Shown here one piece after another: positions 5,819-13,123 of a stretch of 21,879 nt of DNA (position 1 is its first letter; each line of letters begins with the position of its first letter). Under the pieces are notes generated by a model. The model saw only the letters and a list, made by a program, of their open reading frames with translations, had not been told where the DNA came from and searched no databases. The position numbers and the translations under genes were made by a program. The DNA lies in IMG/VR virus record IMGVR_UViG_3300025570_000129, positions 1-21,879 of that record; one strand, given 5' to 3'. The stretch is from a virus.

Positions 5819-6292
5819 ATGGCATTTAAAATGAGGGGCAAAAGCCCAATGACAAAAGCGTTAGTAGGTAAGCAGCATAACTTACCAGAGGAACTAAAAG
5901 CCAAGATCGAAGCGGCGCCAGAATCTCCTATGAAAAAATATGCAAGCGATGCCCAGCGTAAAGCGGTTCATGCTTCAAAAGCGGAGTCTCCTATGAAAGA
6001 TCGAGGAGAGAGAATCAAAAACAAGAAATTCGGTAGAGTAGCAGCTGTAACGCGCCGAGTTGACGGGGAAGCCGGTTACGCTGCGGACAATAAAGCGGCT
6101 AACCTAGCAAGAAGATCCCTTAAAGCAAGCGCAAGGGGTAACACCGGTAAAGCGAAAAAGCTTAGCGACAAGGCTGAAAAACAAGATTCAAGAGCTATGG
6201 CAAACCTTTCCTCTGCTGAGAAAGCAAAGAAGAGACAAGAACTGCGAGATCACAACGCTAAAGAAAAAGCGAGAAAAAACAGAGGTAAATAA
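5819..6292 (+). CDS. MAFKMRG-tagged, SPM-repeat basic phage protein 4
   Basis: The protein has 157 aa from the ATG at 5819; an upstream in-frame start would add six residues inside the previous gene. It begins MAFKMRGKSPMTK and contains three S-P-M motifs: KSPMTK (8-13), ESPMKK (about 36-41) and ESPMKD (about 58-63). The rest is Ala/Lys/Arg-rich and probably helical or disordered, with a strongly basic tail. Composition and tail resemble the 339-815 protein, so these two may be true paralogues, while 1541 and 1761 share only the N-terminus. Its stop and the next start overlap by one base (TAATG). It sits between the two candidate holins. A DNA-binding or virion-internal role is a guess. Confidence 0.72.
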   Translation: MAFKMRGKSPMTKALVGKQHNLPEELKAKIEAAPESPMKKYASDAQRKAVHASKAESPMKDRGERIKNKKFGRVAAVTRRVDGEAGYAADNKAANLARRSLKASARGNTGKAKKLSDKAEKQDSRAMANLSSAEKAKKRQELRDHNAKEKARKNRGK

Positions 6293-6684
6293 TGGGTATA
6301 CTTAGTAAAGTACTTTCTGGTGGAGCTGCCGACCTTATAAAAAACGTCGGTGGAGTGCTAGATAACTTAACTACATCGAAGGACGAGAAACTTGAAGCCG
6401 AACGCAAGGTAAAAGAGCTTGTAGCGAATTACGAGATAGAGATGGAAAAGAACATCACTTCTCGATGGGAGGCGGACTTAAGATCTGACTCTTGGCTTTC
6501 AAAGAACGTAAGGCCTATGGTTCTTATATTCTTGATAGTATGCACGATGTTATTGATATTCATTGATGCAGGGACAATAAATTTCAACGTGAAGGACTCA
6601 TACGTAGACCTTCTTCAATTAGTGTTAATAACCGTGATCGGTGCATATTTTGGCGGAAGATCACTAGAAAAAGTAAAAAAATAA
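6292..6684 (+). CDS. Holin-like protein of the GTA/3TM holin type
   Basis: The protein has 130 aa. The amphipathic N-terminus (ADLIKNVGGVLDNL, 13-26) and charged helix (31-52) are followed by RSDSWLSKNVRPMVLIFLIV, giving a membrane helix at about 74-92, a short polar loop with DAG, and a second helix at about 106-121 (LLQLVLITVIGAYFGG), then RSLEKVKK. The layout, with SWLSK-N-RP before the first helix and GAYFGGRSLEK at the end, matches the three-helix holin family of gene-transfer agents and tailed phages (PF11351-like). The role would be controlled membrane permeabilisation at lysis. It is coupled to the upstream gene by a TAATG overlap. Confidence 0.72.
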   Translation: MGILSKVLSGGAADLIKNVGGVLDNLTTSKDEKLEAERKVKELVANYEIEMEKNITSRWEADLRSDSWLSKNVRPMVLIFLIVCTMLLIFIDAGTINFNVKDSYVDLLQLVLITVIGAYFGGRSLEKVKK

Positions 6685-6687
6685 ATT

Positions 6688-7017
6688 ATGGGATTTAACA
6701 TAGGAACAGATCAATTAGGACAGTTTGGTAGTGGTTTTAGCGACGAGGCTGTTGAAGTTACTCCTCCAACTGGAAAAAAAATAATAGCTATAACTTTTTT
6801 AGAAGCAACAGTATTGTCTACACTGGTAGCTTCTACGGATAATCCTGATGCCGCTTATTTTAGTCATACAGCCGCTGTTGCTGGCAACGGTGGTGGTGCT
6901 GCGGAATCAGATGCTGCTACTTCATTCCCAGCTGGACTAACAATATATGGAAGGTGGGATAGTTTTACGCCTCCAACCACCACAGCTGGTGGAGTAATAT
7001 TCTACTTTGGATATTAA
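6688..7017 (+). CDS. Beta-rich small phage protein, function unknown
   Basis: The protein has 109 aa. It begins MGFNIGTDQLGQFGSGF, then EVTPPTGKKIIAITFLEATVLS (about 24-45), a Gly/Ala/Asn-rich loop (about 60-78), FPAGLTIYGRWDSFTPP (about 81-97) and the terminal strand GVIFYFGY. This predicts a compact beta barrel or sandwich. I recall similar proteins near packaging genes of marine phages, with no known function; a decoration or fibre-tip protein is possible. It starts 3 nt after the holin-like gene and is followed by an AATTTAAT-rich leader of the next small gene. Confidence 0.7.
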   Translation: MGFNIGTDQLGQFGSGFSDEAVEVTPPTGKKIIAITFLEATVLSTLVASTDNPDAAYFSHTAAVAGNGGGAAESDAATSFPAGLTIYGRWDSFTPPTTTAGGVIFYFGY

Positions 7018-7050
7018 AAACAATTAACAACAATTTAATACAATTTAATC

Positions 7051-7182
7051 ATGGCTAATAAAGCCGTAAATACGTACGAATCAAAAAGTATCAATAGACC
7101 TGGGGTTCACGCGAAAACAAAACAATCAAACCAAAAGTCTTCTCCCTTATACAAGAAAAAATACCGAGGGCAAGGGCGTTAA
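7051..7182 (+). CDS. 43-aa basic microprotein
   Basis: ATG at 7051 opens 43 codons ending with TAA at 7180-7182, in a gap otherwise unexplained. The protein is basic and polar: MANKAVNTYESKSI, then NRPGVHAKTKQSN and SSPLYKKKYRGQGR. It starts after the leader CAATTTAATC, the same AATTTAAT motif that precedes other genes here, and is followed 12 nt later by the next gene. The RPGVHAKTK...KKYRGQGR pattern is one I recall from short unnamed proteins of marine Bacteroidota phages. It contains one S-P-L near the C-terminus, like the S-P-M motifs of the tagged proteins. Function unknown; nucleic-acid binding is plausible from charge. Confidence 0.65.
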   Translation: MANKAVNTYESKSINRPGVHAKTKQSNQKSSPLYKKKYRGQGR

Positions 7183-7194
7183 TTTAATTAAATC

Positions 7195-7488
7195 ATGGGA
7201 AAATCAAAAAACAAAGTAGTTGATCTCAAGCCAACCGAGATCACTAAAGAGGAACTGCAGAATATGCAGCAAGCGGTAGCAAACATAAACAAGCACCGAA
7301 ACGATATTGTTCAGTTAGAACTTCAAAAACACGTAGCTGTACAGTCCGTGTTCCAAGTTAATGAGCAGCTTATTATGATGCAGAAAAACCTTCAAGAAAC
7401 CTACGGTACAAACAATATAGACATCCAAACCGGTGTTATAAACTACGGTGAAGATGAGCCATCTAATAAGGAAGATAACGATAGGTAA
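7195..7488 (+). CDS. Small coiled-coil phage protein
   Basis: The protein has 97 aa. After a basic start (MGKSKNKVVDLKP), residues about 17-70 form a long amphipathic helix with heptad-like hydrophobics (ELQNMQQAVANINKHRNDIV, then QLELQKHVAVQS), likely a coiled coil. The C-terminal quarter is acidic (GEDEPSNKEDNDR). The leader AATTTAATTAAATC precedes the ATG. It overlaps the next start by 35 nt. Its position a few genes ahead of terminase is compatible with an assembly or scaffolding accessory role, but no function is known. Confidence 0.68.
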   Translation: MGKSKNKVVDLKPTEITKEELQNMQQAVANINKHRNDIVQLELQKHVAVQSVFQVNEQLIMMQKNLQETYGTNNIDIQTGVINYGEDEPSNKEDNDR

Positions 7489-7675
7489 AGACTACAAAAC
7501 TGACTCCATGCATTACGCTGTGGGTCAGGAGGTTTATGGCGGTCATACTATTTGTGATATACTAGAGGAAGAAGACAAGTACTCTATTTACATAAGAAAA
7601 GGCAACGCTGTGATACCTTGGAAGGACTTTAATAAAAACATGGCAATTTCAGTTGAATACAACCTGGAATATTAA
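7454..7675 (+). CDS. Small beta-rich phage protein, function unknown
   Basis: The protein has 73 aa from the ATG at 7454; a GTG two codons upstream is possible but less likely. It begins MSHLIRKITIGKDYKT, then MHYAVGQEVYGGHTICDI (about 19-36), YSIYIRKGNAVIPWKDF (about 43-59) and a terminal beta strand AISVEYNLEY. This predicts a compact beta domain. It overlaps the coiled-coil gene by 35 nt and shares one base with the next start (TAATG), so it is embedded in a translationally coupled chain leading to terminase. I recall such proteins in marine Bacteroidota phages but no function. Confidence 0.66.
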   Translation: MSHLIRKITIGKDYKTDSMHYAVGQEVYGGHTICDILEEEDKYSIYIRKGNAVIPWKDFNKNMAISVEYNLEY

Positions 7676-8280
7676 TGAGATCAATATATAATTTTGTTGT
7701 ATCACCTAAAGGTGAGAGATATAACAACGTTAAAAAAGTGGATGAACATGAGTTGATTATAAACTCAGAGATATTCAACCACCAGTATATAAATAGAGAG
7801 GCTGTTGTTTTAACCACGCCTAAGATATCTAACACAGATATAAAAGACGGTGACACGGTACTTGTCCACCATAACGTTTTTAGGCGATGGCACGATGTAA
7901 AAGGCCGTGAGAAGAACAGCAGGGCTTTTCTAGAAGAAGGAAAATACTTAGTATCTCCGGATCAGCTATACCTGTACAAGTCTAACGATAACTGGAAGAG
8001 CATAAACGGCTACTGCTTCGTACAACCTATAAAGCACCAGTCTGCTATAGAAGGGTTTGAAGTAGAGGACTTAGAAGAGATGCCGCTTGTTGGTATAGTC
8101 AAGTACTCTGACGGCACAGTAGAAGAGGGCAGCTTAGTTGGCTTTACGCCGAGCAGCGAGTTTGAGTTTATCGTTGAAGGCCAAAGGATGTATAGGGTGC
8201 TGTCTAAATTTATTACAATTAAATATGAATATCAAGGAAACGAAGAAGAGTATAATCCAAGCTGGGCAAGTAGCAGTTGA
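7675..8280 (+). CDS. Tandem GroES-like double-barrel protein
   Basis: The protein has 201 aa and can be read as two successive GroES-type barrels. Domain 1 (4-101): YNFVVSPKG as first strand; a loop with L27-I28-I29 where GroES has its IVL tripeptide; REAVVLTTP; IKDGDTVLVHHNVFRRW, matching V-V-GD-V-F-KY-G; and YLVSPDQLYLY as last strand. Domain 2 (110-186): GYCFVQPIK, PLVGIVKYSDG, VEEGSLVGFTPSSEFEF, then VEGQRMYRVLSKFITIKY, again with the GroES order. An acidic tail with EEEYNPSW follows. Tandem cpn10 domains are known in chloroplast Cpn20, so the architecture has precedent. It starts inside the previous stop (TAATG) and overlaps the next gene by 56 nt. Whether it binds the phage GroEL is inference. 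Confidence 0.6.
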   Translation: MRSIYNFVVSPKGERYNNVKKVDEHELIINSEIFNHQYINREAVVLTTPKISNTDIKDGDTVLVHHNVFRRWHDVKGREKNSRAFLEEGKYLVSPDQLYLYKSNDNWKSINGYCFVQPIKHQSAIEGFEVEDLEEMPLVGIVKYSDGTVEEGSLVGFTPSSEFEFIVEGQRMYRVLSKFITIKYEYQGNEEEYNPSWASSS

Positions 8281-8500
8281 TGAGTTGATTAAAGTCGCTA
8301 AAGAACCTATTATAGATTCTGATGACGATATATCAGCTGATAGACTTAAAAACGCTGCTGCTACTAAAAAGCTTGCTATATTCGACGCGTTTGAAATACT
8401 CACTAGAATTCAAGAAGAGCAGAACCTTTTAGACAGCGTGCTAAGCGAGTCTAGTAAAGAAGCTACTTTTAAAGGTTTTGCCGAAGGTAGATCTAGATGA
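8225..8500 (+). CDS. Small helical protein before TerL, candidate small terminase subunit
   Basis: The protein has 91 aa from the ATG at 8225 (MNIKETKKSIIQAGQVAVDELI). A longer in-frame start at 8138 would add a low-complexity, out-of-character stretch inside the previous gene, and the ATG at 8225 has the typical leader ACAATTAAAT. It is almost entirely alpha-helical, with DRLKNAAATKKLAIFDAFEI (about 44-63) as the central helix, and an acidic linker IIDSDDDIS. It ends with an ATGA overlap with the terminase gene. Size, helical content and position fit a small terminase subunit or packaging adaptor, but no DNA-binding motif is clear. Confidence 0.6.
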   Translation: MNIKETKKSIIQAGQVAVDELIKVAKEPIIDSDDDISADRLKNAAATKKLAIFDAFEILTRIQEEQNLLDSVLSESSKEATFKGFAEGRSR

Positions 8501-10713
8501 AGTATCAGCAAGAGCTACTTAAGGTAATACATCCTATAAAAAGTAACGCTATAAGTAGACTCAACAAGTCGAAAAAGTGGGACTATGGTTATAATAAAGA
8601 GCATGACGTTATAGTTATCTCTAAGACCGGTCAAATCGGGGACGTGTACGAAATACAAGGCTTGAAAATAGCTTTACCGAAAAAAAGCACTACGATTGAA
8701 AACCGGGCTAACCAATGGGTTAAACAAGAAGTTCCTAAAGAACTAGGCAAGCTTAAAAATATATTTGACTGGAAAGCCTACCCTGAAGAACTTAAAGAAA
8801 GATGGTACGATTATATAGACGAAGAGTTTATTCGGAGAGAAGAAGGATTCTGGTTCGTGAACGATGGAGAGCCAACGTACATAACTGGAAGTCACTACAT
8901 GTACCTCCAGTGGAGCAAGATTGACGTAGGTGCCGCAGACTTCAGAGAGTCAAACAGGTTATTTTTTATATTCTGGGAAGCGTGTAAAGCAGATAAAAGA
9001 TGCTACGGCATGTGCTATCTAAAGAATAGAAGATCTGGTTTTTCTTTTATGAGTTCAGCTGAAACAGTTAACTTAGCGACCATATCGAGTGATAGTAGAT
9101 ATGGAGTGTTGTCTAAATCAGGTGGAGACGCAAAGAAAATGTTTACGGATAAGATAGTTCCTATATCAATGAACTACCCGTTTTTCTTCAAGCCTATACA
9201 AGATGGTATGGACAGACCTAAGTCTGAACTTGCTTATAGAGTACCTGCTAGTAAGTTTACTAGAAGGAAGATACAGAGCAATGAAAAGCTTGAGGAACTA
9301 GTAGGACTTGACACTACGATTGACTGGAAGAACACAGGCGACAACAGTTATGACGGTGAAAAGCTTAACCTGCTAGTACATGATGAAAGTGGTAAGTGGG
9401 AAAGACCTGACAACATACTCAACAACTGGCGAGTAACTAAAACTTGTCTTAGGTTAGGAAGTAGAATTATAGGAAAGTGCTTGATGGGGTCTACCTCAAA
9501 CGCTTTAGACAAAGGCGGTAACAACTTTAAGAAACTGTACAATGATTCAAATGTTTCAAAGAGAAATAGAAATGGACAGACGAAGTCTGGGCTTTATTCT
9601 CTCTTTATCCCAATGGAATGGAACTATGAGGGATTTATTGACAGATTCGGATTTCCTGTATTTAATACTCCAGACGATGGAGAAAGACTGTCACCAGATG
9701 GTGAACTAATAGACATAGGTGTTATAGATCATTGGGAAAACGAAGCCCATGGTTTAAAAGATGACCAGGATGGATTAAACGAATTTTATAGACAATTCCC
9801 TAGAACCGTAGAACACGCTTTTAGAGATGAGGCTAAGAATAGTATATTCAACCTAGTAAAGATTTACGAGCAAATAGATTATAACGAGGGCAGCCGTCAC
9901 AGCGCACATACCACTAAAGGTAGCTTTCAATGGGAGAACGGTGTAAAAGATTCTAAAGTAATCTTCTACCCTGATCCTAACGGAAGATTTAATATAAGCT
10001 GGGTTCCGCCAATAAGTCTACAGAACAAGTCGATTGTTAAAAACGGGGTAAAATTCCCTGGCAACGAGCACGTAGGTGCTTTTGGTTGTGACAGTTACGA
10101 CATATCTGGAACTGTAGATGGAAAGGGTTCAAAAGGAGCACTTCATGGATTAACTAAGTTTTCCATGGAGGACGCGCCGCCTAGCTCGTTTTTCTTAGAG
10201 TATGTAGCAAGACCCCAAACTGCTGAGATATTTTTTGAAGACGTGCTTATGGCATTGGTGTTTTACGGAATGCCTCTACTTGCAGAGAACAACAAACCAA
10301 GACTGCTTTACTACCTAAAGCGAAGAGGATACAGAGGCTATAGCATGAACAGACCAGACAAGGTTTGGAATAAGCTTTCTGTTGCTGAGAAAGAAGTAGG
10401 TGGTATACCAAACTCCAGTGAAGACATCAAACAAGCCCACGCGGCAGCGATTGAAATGTATATACAATCCCATGTTGGTCATCTAGGTGACGGCAACTAC
10501 GGGACAGTTTACTTTCAAGAAACACTGAACGACTGGGCTGGTTTTGATATAAACAAAAGAACTAAATTTGACGCGGCTATAAGTTCAGGCCTGGCTATCA
10601 TGGCTTGTAATAGACACCTATACACTCCACACGCTGAAAAGCATAAACCTTCGCTCAACTTGAATATAGCAAAATACAACAACAAAGGATTTGCATCCGA
10701 AATAATTAAATAA
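8497..10713 (+). CDS. terL: Terminase large subunit (TerL), ATPase-nuclease
   Basis: The protein has 738 aa. It is the DNA-packaging motor that docks on the portal and cuts concatemers. ATPase half: LKNRRSGFSFMSS (175-187) sits at the Walker A position but lacks the usual GK[ST]; NLLVHDES (291-298) is Walker B with D296 and E297; GSTSN (331-335) is the coupling motif. Nuclease half, an RNase H-like fold: GCDSYD (530-535) with D532, a probable second acid at E597 in LLAENN, and KFDAAISSGLA (690-700) with D692. It starts in an ATGA overlap with the preceding gene and is followed by the portal after 2 nt. The length is somewhat above typical TerLs because of a ~140-residue N-terminal extension. 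Resemblance is to TerLs of marine Bacteroidota podoviruses. Confidence 0.9.
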   Translation: MKYQQELLKVIHPIKSNAISRLNKSKKWDYGYNKEHDVIVISKTGQIGDVYEIQGLKIALPKKSTTIENRANQWVKQEVPKELGKLKNIFDWKAYPEELKERWYDYIDEEFIRREEGFWFVNDGEPTYITGSHYMYLQWSKIDVGAADFRESNRLFFIFWEACKADKRCYGMCYLKNRRSGFSFMSSAETVNLATISSDSRYGVLSKSGGDAKKMFTDKIVPISMNYPFFFKPIQDGMDRPKSELAYRVPASKFTRRKIQSNEKLEELVGLDTTIDWKNTGDNSYDGEKLNLLVHDESGKWERPDNILNNWRVTKTCLRLGSRIIGKCLMGSTSNALDKGGNNFKKLYNDSNVSKRNRNGQTKSGLYSLFIPMEWNYEGFIDRFGFPVFNTPDDGERLSPDGELIDIGVIDHWENEAHGLKDDQDGLNEFYRQFPRTVEHAFRDEAKNSIFNLVKIYEQIDYNEGSRHSAHTTKGSFQWENGVKDSKVIFYPDPNGRFNISWVPPISLQNKSIVKNGVKFPGNEHVGAFGCDSYDISGTVDGKGSKGALHGLTKFSMEDAPPSSFFLEYVARPQTAEIFFEDVLMALVFYGMPLLAENNKPRLLYYLKRRGYRGYSMNRPDKVWNKLSVAEKEVGGIPNSSEDIKQAHAAAIEMYIQSHVGHLGDGNYGTVYFQETLNDWAGFDINKRTKFDAAISSGLAIMACNRHLYTPHAEKHKPSLNLNIAKYNNKGFASEIIK

Positions 10714-10715
10714 AC

Positions 10716-13106
10716 ATGGCTAACGTTGCATATGTTAATTTCCCGTCTCAGGTTGTAAGTGACCTAGAAAAAATGAGCCCAGAGTATGGGTTGAAGGTTG
10801 CTAGAGCCGTAGAGCAAGAGTGGTTTCACGATGCTGGAGGTAGTAAGTTTGATGATAACAAGAATAAGTTTCACAGCCTTAGATTATACGCTAGAGGAGA
10901 GCAGTCTATACAGAAGTATAAAGATGAGCTCTCTATAAACGGTGATCTATCTTATTTGAACCTAGACTGGAAGCCTGTACCTATTATACCTAAGTTTGTT
11001 GATATTGTTACTAACGGTCTATCTGACCGTATGTTCAGTATAAAAGCTTATTCGCAAGATCAATACGGAGTTAGCAAGCGTACTGAGTACATGGACGCTA
11101 TAGTCCGTGACATGAAGTCGAAGCAGTTTAACGACAACTCAAAGGCTTTATTTAATATAGATTTATCTGAGACTAACGCAGAGGAGCTTCCGGAGACCGA
11201 GGAGGAGCTTTCTCTCCATATGCAGCTAAACTATAAGCAAGCTGTGGAGATTGCCGAAGAGCAAGCTATAAACGTGCTTCTAGACGGTAATGACTACGAC
11301 TTGATTAGACGTAGACTTGTTTACGATCTTACGGTGCTAGGACTTGGTTGTGTAAAAACTAGTTTTAACTGGAGTGAAGGTGTTACTATAGATTACGTTG
11401 ACCCAGCTAATATAGTTTACTCTAGAACTGAATCACCTTATTTCGAAGACGTATACTACGTAGGTGAAGTAAAGACTATACCCATTAACGAGCTTGCCAG
11501 AGAGTTTGAGCATCTCACGCTTGACGATCTAGAGAAAATCCAAAGCTCTGCGTCTAAAAGGTACGGCAATAGAACCTACAGGACAGAGGTCAACGATATA
11601 AACAAGGTTCAGGTTTTGTATTTTAACTACAAGACCTTTATGAACAATGTTTACAAGGTTAAAGAAACTTCTACTGGCGGCTATAAAGCCATAGAAAAAC
11701 CTGACACTTTTAATCCACCAGAAGATAAAGAAGGTGGTTACTCAAAGCTACAGCGGTCAGTTGAGTGCGTGTATGAAGGTGTTATGATTCTAGGTACTGA
11801 CATCCTACTAAAGTGGGAGCGGGCAGAAAACATGATGCGTTCTAAGAGCGACTTCAATAAGGTAAAAATGAATTACTCTATTGTAGCGCCTAGAATGTAC
11901 AACGGAAGAATTGAATCTATAGTTAGCAGAATCACTGGTTTTGCTGACACGATACAATTAACGCATTTAAAACTACAGCAGGTTTTATCACGCATGGTAC
12001 CCGATGGGGTTTACCTTGACGCTGATGGACTTGCTGAAATTGACTTAGGCAACGGAACAAACTACAACCCGCAGGAAGCGCTTAATATGTTCTTCCAAAC
12101 AGGCTCTGTTATAGGTAGGTCTTTCACTGGCGATGGGGATGCTAATCCAGGTAAGATACCTATTCAGCAGATATCTAACGGCGCTGGTCAAAACAAGATA
12201 GGAAGTCTAATACAGACTTATAACTACTATCTTCAAATGATAAGAGATGTAACTGGCCTTAACGAGGCTAGAGATGGCAGTTCACCCGATCCAAAGTCTT
12301 TAGTTGGGGTTCAAAAGCTAGCAGCGGCTAATTCAAACGTAGCTACTAGGCACATCTTAGATTCATCGATGTACTTGACGACTGAAGTGGCTAACGCTTT
12401 GTCTTTGCGGATTTCAGATATATTAGAGTATTCGCCAACAGCTGACGCGTTTGTTCAGGCGCTTGGCGCTCACAACGTAGCGACGCTGAAGGAGATGTCA
12501 GAGCTTTACCTTTACGACTTTGGTATCTTTATAGAACTAGAGCCTGACGAAGAAGAGAAGCAGATGCTAGAGAATAACATCCAAACAGCACTAGCCCAAC
12601 AGTTGATAGATCTTGACGATGCTATTGACATACGAACTGTTAGGAACGTTAAGCTTGCTAATCAGCTACTAAAGATAAAGCGAAAGAAGAAGCAAGAGCG
12701 CGATCAGCAGATTAGACAGCAAGACATGGAAGCGCAAGCGCAGGCTAACTCACAAGCTCAGCAACAGGCGTCTCAAGTTGAAATGCAGAAGAACCAGGCT
12801 AAGTCGCAGGCTGATATGGGCCTAGAGCAAATGAAGTCAGAGGCTAAGCTTGTTTACCTACAGAAAGAAGTTGAGTTAAAAAAGCAGTTAATGGCTTATG
12901 AATTTGAGCTTAATCAAAAACTTCGCGGGCAAGAAAGGCAAGACGCGAAAGGTATGGAGCAGCTTAAAGAAGACGGTAAAGACAGAAGGGAGGTAATGAA
13001 GCAAACAAATTCACCAAAACCCGCTAAAAAGTTTGAGTCTTCAGGTAATGATATACTCGGTGGTGGAATCGGTTTAGATGACTTCACCCCGCAAATAGGA
13101 AGTTAA
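10716..13106 (+). CDS. Portal protein
   Basis: The protein has 796 aa. It forms the dodecameric ring at the head vertex through which DNA passes. Evidence is the position directly after TerL and before the scaffold and capsid genes, the size, and family-like phrases: LYARGEQS near residue 57, WKPVPIIPKFVDIVTNGLSD near 85-105, a segment AEEQAINVLL, and YVDPANIVYSRTESPYFED. From about 656 the C-terminus becomes a long Gln/Lys/Glu-rich coiled coil (RKKKQERDQQIRQQDMEAQA onward), ending in a Gly-rich tail. It is larger than classic siphovirus portals but in the range of crAss-like and P22-like podovirus portals. It is separated from terL by 2 nt. Confidence 0.86.
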   Translation: MANVAYVNFPSQVVSDLEKMSPEYGLKVARAVEQEWFHDAGGSKFDDNKNKFHSLRLYARGEQSIQKYKDELSINGDLSYLNLDWKPVPIIPKFVDIVTNGLSDRMFSIKAYSQDQYGVSKRTEYMDAIVRDMKSKQFNDNSKALFNIDLSETNAEELPETEEELSLHMQLNYKQAVEIAEEQAINVLLDGNDYDLIRRRLVYDLTVLGLGCVKTSFNWSEGVTIDYVDPANIVYSRTESPYFEDVYYVGEVKTIPINELAREFEHLTLDDLEKIQSSASKRYGNRTYRTEVNDINKVQVLYFNYKTFMNNVYKVKETSTGGYKAIEKPDTFNPPEDKEGGYSKLQRSVECVYEGVMILGTDILLKWERAENMMRSKSDFNKVKMNYSIVAPRMYNGRIESIVSRITGFADTIQLTHLKLQQVLSRMVPDGVYLDADGLAEIDLGNGTNYNPQEALNMFFQTGSVIGRSFTGDGDANPGKIPIQQISNGAGQNKIGSLIQTYNYYLQMIRDVTGLNEARDGSSPDPKSLVGVQKLAAANSNVATRHILDSSMYLTTEVANALSLRISDILEYSPTADAFVQALGAHNVATLKEMSELYLYDFGIFIELEPDEEEKQMLENNIQTALAQQLIDLDDAIDIRTVRNVKLANQLLKIKRKKKQERDQQIRQQDMEAQAQANSQAQQQASQVEMQKNQAKSQADMGLEQMKSEAKLVYLQKEVELKKQLMAYEFELNQKLRGQERQDAKGMEQLKEDGKDRREVMKQTNSPKPAKKFESSGNDILGGGIGLDDFTPQIGS

Positions 13107-13123
13107 TTATATAATATTTTATC

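Noticed and set aside
8138-8224. Upstream extension of the 8225 gene
   Set aside because: It would encode an Ala/Ser/Leu/Cys-rich stretch out of character with the helical body, and the ATG at 8225 has the typical AATTAAAT leader.
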